Shown here: piece after piece, positions 61,537-64,000 of the stretch
Layout: each line of letters opens with the position of its first letter
Numbering within the stretch: the stretch's first letter is position 1
Source: Proteobacteria bacterium ST_bin12
GTDB taxonomy: Bacteria; Pseudomonadota; Gammaproteobacteria; Burkholderiales; Methylophilaceae
DNA: 64,000 nucleotides
Direction: 5' to 3'
NCBI GenBank assembly: GCA_002083635.1
Contig: MSXP01000001.1
Location: forward strand, 124,001 to 188,000
The notes under the pieces: model-generated
Told to the model about the DNA's origin: nothing
The model's database searches: none
The model's input: only the letters and a program-made list of their open reading frames with translations
Position numbers and translations under genes: made by a program

Positions 61537-62088
61537 TTAGACCACAGATTTAGCACGCAGCAAAGTGTGATAGGGTTTGATGTAAAGCCAATTAAACACC
61601 CAAACAACCCCAATACAAATGCCTCCAATAGAAAATTGAGCCAATGCCTGATACCAAACTGGGCTGTGTGGCGTTAGAGCGACCATCAATATATTTAGCG
61701 TGCCTTCAATGATGATAAAAGCAATCAACAGCCAACCAAGATAATAGATAAAAAGGTCTTTGCACAATTTCACTGTACTTGTCAGTTTATTCACACTAAT
61801 GCCCCATGTAGCGAGCAGGTTTTTAACTTCCCGCTCGGTAAAGTGATGTTGCAGTTTTAGCGCAATAATATCTTGACGTATTTTTTCTTCAAAATCTTGG
61901 CCAAACCGATAAATGAAGTGTCTGCCATTTTCAATAGAAAGCGCATCTAGCTTATCTTCGGTTGAGGTCAGCATGAACAGTTTAATATCCGTGTAGTATA
62001 GGCTTGAGTAGTCGTTAAAATCTCGCCCAGCAATACGTTGCTCATTGCCTTCGTTGGTTTGTTGTACTGATGCATCATCATGTTTCAT
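61537..62088 (-). CDS. Hypothetical two-helix membrane protein with AGRD motif
   Basis: A 183-residue protein not assignable to a named family. The N-terminus carries NEQRIAGRDFNDYSS, a motif also found as QRVAGRDYNEH at the C-terminus of the repressor encoded just upstream on the same strand. A charged helical region follows (about 40-105), then two transmembrane helices (about 113-137 and 145-168). Co-transcription with the repressor gene (153 bp apart) is possible. Part of a mobile element by context. Confidence 0.7.
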   Translation of the reverse strand: MKHDDASVQQTNEGNEQRIAGRDFNDYSSLYYTDIKLFMLTSTEDKLDALSIENGRHFIYRFGQDFEEKIRQDIIALKLQHHFTEREVKNLLATWGISVNKLTSTVKLCKDLFIYYLGWLLIAFIIIEGTLNILMVALTPHSPVWYQALAQFSIGGICIGVVWVFNWLYIKPYHTLLRAKSVV

Positions 62089-62241
62089 CCTGTACTCCTT
62101 AAGTGATTAAAAAAATAAAACTCTAGATAAACCAATATTCAGCTACAGTCGGCTCTTTAGATACGGCTGCCAAAGTAGTAATTTATTTTTACGGTACTCA
62201 GTTTTAAGATATTCTTGATTTTAACCTGACATCAAATTTCG

Positions 62242-62895
62242 CTAGTGTTCATTGTAATCACGACCAGCCACACGCTGTGATGGACTAATATTGATTTGTA
62301 CGGTTTTGGGCGATCGCCCTAAACTTGCCAACTTATCAGCAGGCTTGTTAACCTCAAAATGTGCTTTAGCGGCCTCTAACAAATTGCGACGCTGGTAGTC
62401 AGGGTTGTCAGTCCATAAGTGTCCGTTGTAAAGCGCAAGCGCTAAACACCAATCTGCATCATTAGAATTTATACGCCCAAGAAAAGCATCGAGTTCGGTA
62501 TTGTCCGCATTTAAATCGAGTAAGCCATCGCGAATGCGCAATAATAAATCTCGTGCCGTCGCATCATCTTCCAAAATAGCTAGACGAGCCACTGACACTT
62601 GTAATCTCACTGCCTGCAACAACTCAATGTCAATCTTGGTAGCGCTGTACATAGTCCCTTCACCTGTCAACAACCAATCAATCGATACACTAAATGTACT
62701 TTTAAGCTTGAATAAAAACTCATGCCCTGGTTTTTTAAGGCCACGCAATATGTCTCCCACAAACCCAGCGGAAGTGTCTAACCGCCGGGCAAACTCAGAC
62801 TGATTGAGGCGGTGAAGCTGGATAATTTGCGCCAAACGCGCAGAAAATGCATCGGCATATAGTGTTGTAGATTCTGAAAGGACTTGATTTGTCAT
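62242..62895 (-). CDS. Phage-type HTH repressor with C-terminal AGRD motif
   Basis: A 217-residue regulator. The helix-turn-helix occupies about residues 20-70 (NQSEFARRLDTSAGFVGDIL), resembling phage repressors. The middle is helical, and the C-terminus ends QRVAGRDYNEH. It is divergent from a Ner-like gene across a 115-bp operator region, an arrangement like the immunity region of Mu-like and related elements. No peptidase-type LexA domain is seen. Confidence 0.8.
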   Translation of the reverse strand: MTNQVLSESTTLYADAFSARLAQIIQLHRLNQSEFARRLDTSAGFVGDILRGLKKPGHEFLFKLKSTFSVSIDWLLTGEGTMYSATKIDIELLQAVRLQVSVARLAILEDDATARDLLLRIRDGLLDLNADNTELDAFLGRINSNDADWCLALALYNGHLWTDNPDYQRRNLLEAAKAHFEVNKPADKLASLGRSPKTVQINISPSQRVAGRDYNEH

Positions 62896-62899
62896 TTAT

Positions 62900-62965
62900 T
62901 TAAAGAGTATAGTTTGTGCTGTAATTGAAAGTTTGTTTAATTATTAATAATAGATTACTCTTTAA
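62900..62965. promoter_or_regulatory. Probable operator region between divergent regulators
   Basis: TTAAAGAGTA (62900-62909) and its reverse complement (62956-62965) form a perfect 10-bp inverted repeat 46 bp apart in the 115-bp gap between the repressor and Ner-like genes. The first arm lies 4 bp upstream of the repressor ATG, where binding would block its translation start region or promoter. Confidence 0.6.
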
Positions 62966-63010
62966 TTATATTAGTAGTCAACATTTACATTAACTTTTTG
63001 ATATTAAGCT

Positions 63011-63298
63011 ATGGATGCCATCGACATTATTTATCAGCTACAACGCTTAGGAAAATCACAAACACGGCTGGCGCGTGAGCTGGGTGTTTCTAGCGGCGTA
63101 GTGAACAATGTCATTCATGGGCGCGTGACTGCACACCCCATTGCTGCACACATTGCTACGCTAATAGGGTTCAAAGTTGAAGAATTGTGGCCGAGTCAAT
63201 ACGCCTTTAAACCGCGCGGACCTTCAAAACGCCGTCGTGCTGCTGCGCTGACTAAAGATAATGTGGCAGTGAGCACTGCTACTGAATGTTTGGAGTAA
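63011..63298 (+). CDS. Ner/Nlp-like DNA-binding protein
   Basis: A 95-residue helix-turn-helix protein similar to Ner of phage Mu and Nlp/SfsB: SQTRLARELGVSSGVVNNVIHGR, then AHIATLIGFKVEELWPSQY, with a basic tail. Ner proteins repress early transcription. It is divergent from the repressor gene, so the two probably form a lysogeny-type switch. A terminator follows about 75 bp downstream. Confidence 0.85.
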   Translation: MDAIDIIYQLQRLGKSQTRLARELGVSSGVVNNVIHGRVTAHPIAAHIATLIGFKVEELWPSQYAFKPRGPSKRRRAAALTKDNVAVSTATECLE

Positions 63299-63372
63299 AG
63301 CCATGACATAAAACAAGCGATGCTTTATATTTTTGAGCTTGAATCAAAAACTAAAACATAGGCGGAAACGAA

Positions 63373-63402
63373 AAAAGCCCAGAGCGGGAACTTTGGGCTT
63401 TT
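63373..63402. terminator. Intrinsic terminator after the Ner-like gene
   Basis: AAAAGCCCA (63373-63381) pairs with TGGGCTTTT (63394-63402) over a 12-nt loop, flanked by A and T runs; usable from both directions. Confidence 0.75.
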
Positions 63403-63545
63403 AGGTAAACAGTCAAACTTGAGACATTCTCGACTGTATACATTGTCTTTCCAAATCAAATCGATGTCAAGCTCTCGCTTGATCTCATGGGCTGGTTTTT
63501 GCCCTAAATTTAGGAAATATGATGCAACATTCAATCACCACCATA

Positions 63546-63570
63546 CGTTTAGTCAGCAAGTTACTAAACG
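63546..63570. repeat. 8-bp inverted repeat with 9-bp spacer, att-core-like
   Basis: CGTTTAGT (63546-63553) and ACTAAACG (63563-63570) flank a 9-bp spacer, 70 bp before the recombinase start. This is the geometry of a tyrosine-recombinase core site, although an operator is equally possible. Confidence 0.4.
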
Positions 63571-63640
63571 AATCCCAGTACATACTCACCGCAATAGTTC
63601 TAAATGCACCATTAATCACACTTAGCGGTGGTGTTAGCTT

Positions 63641-64000
63641 ATGTTGAAAAATTCGGTTGCAAAAGCAAAAGTAGAGATAATTAAAACGTTTGAATTGTAT
63701 GAGCCTACCTCAGATTTATATCAAATGAAATCATCTCTGACACGTAAATCTCTTGGAGCTAGTTGTATTTATGGCAAATCCAAAACTGATAATTTCTTCT
63801 TAGAGTGCTATAACCACTTCCCCTTATTAATAAACCCAGATGGCTCACTTTGGACAGAAGCTAACCGCTACTTACTAAGTCATCTCGTAAGTGTTATTCC
63901 TGTGAGGCCTCGTACATTAGAGAGTATTGCTGGCGATCTAAAGCATTTTCGGGATTGGTTGCTAAATGAAAATATTGATTTTTTAAATATTACAGTTAGA
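63641..64000 (+). CDS. Tyrosine-recombinase-like integrase, partial (runs off window)
   Basis: An open frame of 120 codons from ATG at 63641 to the window edge with no stop. The last part, LESIAGDLKHFRDWLLNENI, resembles the SAM-like core-binding domain of phage integrases/site-specific recombinases. The catalytic domain lies beyond the window, so the assignment rests on the N-terminal part and the context (repressor, Ner-like protein). Confidence 0.65.
   Translation, partial: MLKNSVAKAKVEIIKTFELYEPTSDLYQMKSSLTRKSLGASCIYGKSKTDNFFLECYNHFPLLINPDGSLWTEANRYLLSHLVSVIPVRPRTLESIAGDLKHFRDWLLNENIDFLNITVR

Larger units (their letters stand above)
63299..63640. other. Gap with terminator and att-like inverted repeat
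   Basis: 342 bp between the Ner-like gene and the recombinase gene. It holds a terminator and an 8-bp inverted repeat listed separately. A minus-strand ORF here runs through the terminator and is not accepted. Confidence 0.5.

Noticed and set aside
63325..63534. A minus-strand ORF after the Ner-like gene
   Set aside because: It starts with TTG, runs through a terminator stem and resembles nothing known to me.

Overview
The window looks like the chromosome of a betaproteobacterium, most probably Methylophilaceae/Nitrosomonadales (Methylotenera-like). This is inferred from gene order (pilD-coaE-zapD-yacG; ispB / rplU-rpmA-obgE-proB; purEK / rpsT / murJ-ribF-ileS-lspA), a PEP-CTERM protein and moderate A+T bias. 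No rRNA, tRNA or CRISPR array was seen, and no direct methylotrophy gene is present, so the family assignment is inference.

Positions 1-34.8 kb are mostly core genome: cysS, argJ, a DUF815 ATPase, a MutT-ThiE fusion, PCu(A)C copper chaperone, yacG, zapD, coaE, pilD, ispB, rplU, rpmA, obgE, proB, purE, purK, rpsT, murJ, ribF, ileS, lspA, a cytoplasmic sulfite-oxidase-like molybdoenzyme, a PEP-CTERM protein, YnfA and DUF808 membrane proteins. A likely copper-acquisition locus follows (23.9-29.7 kb: DUF2946 protein, TonB-dependent receptor, copper-uptake-associated protein, PepSY protein, BNR-fold protein). Then come clpB with a clear heat-shock promoter, a Sel1/SLT lytic transglycosylase, a lipoprotein and an AHSA1 protein.

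At about 34.84 kb yjbQ is cut off after about 86 codons. From there on the content is accessory: an orphan HigA-like antitoxin, a doubly disabled Phd antitoxin gene, a LysR-like remnant and an exported MsrB/MsrA pair. The most interesting block spans 37.7-55.7 kb. A bufferin-type copper-RiPP operon (DUF692 MNIO bufB, DUF2063 bufC, DUF2282 precursor bufA, DoxX) runs co-directionally into glucose-dehydrogenase-like SDR, secreted double-VOC, GMC oxidoreductase, glycogen-debranching-like, GH63-like, aquaporin, DoxX-DoxX-NDH-2 fusion and glucokinase genes. A converging operon carries a second bufferin precursor, a GlcG-cupin fusion and an SMP-30-type lactonase. Together they suggest a combined copper/oxidative stress and glucan-to-gluconate module.

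From 56-60.6 kb there is a two-component pair, a sigma-54 activator whose Fis-type HTH is cut off by an in-frame TAA, and a secreted EF-hand protein. From 60.6 kb to the end lies a mobile-element region: a ribbon-helix-helix gene with an internal stop but an intact 28-bp operator palindrome, a membrane protein and a phage-type repressor sharing a QR(I/V)AGRD(F/Y)N motif, a divergent Ner-like gene, and the start of a tyrosine-recombinase-like gene that runs off the window.
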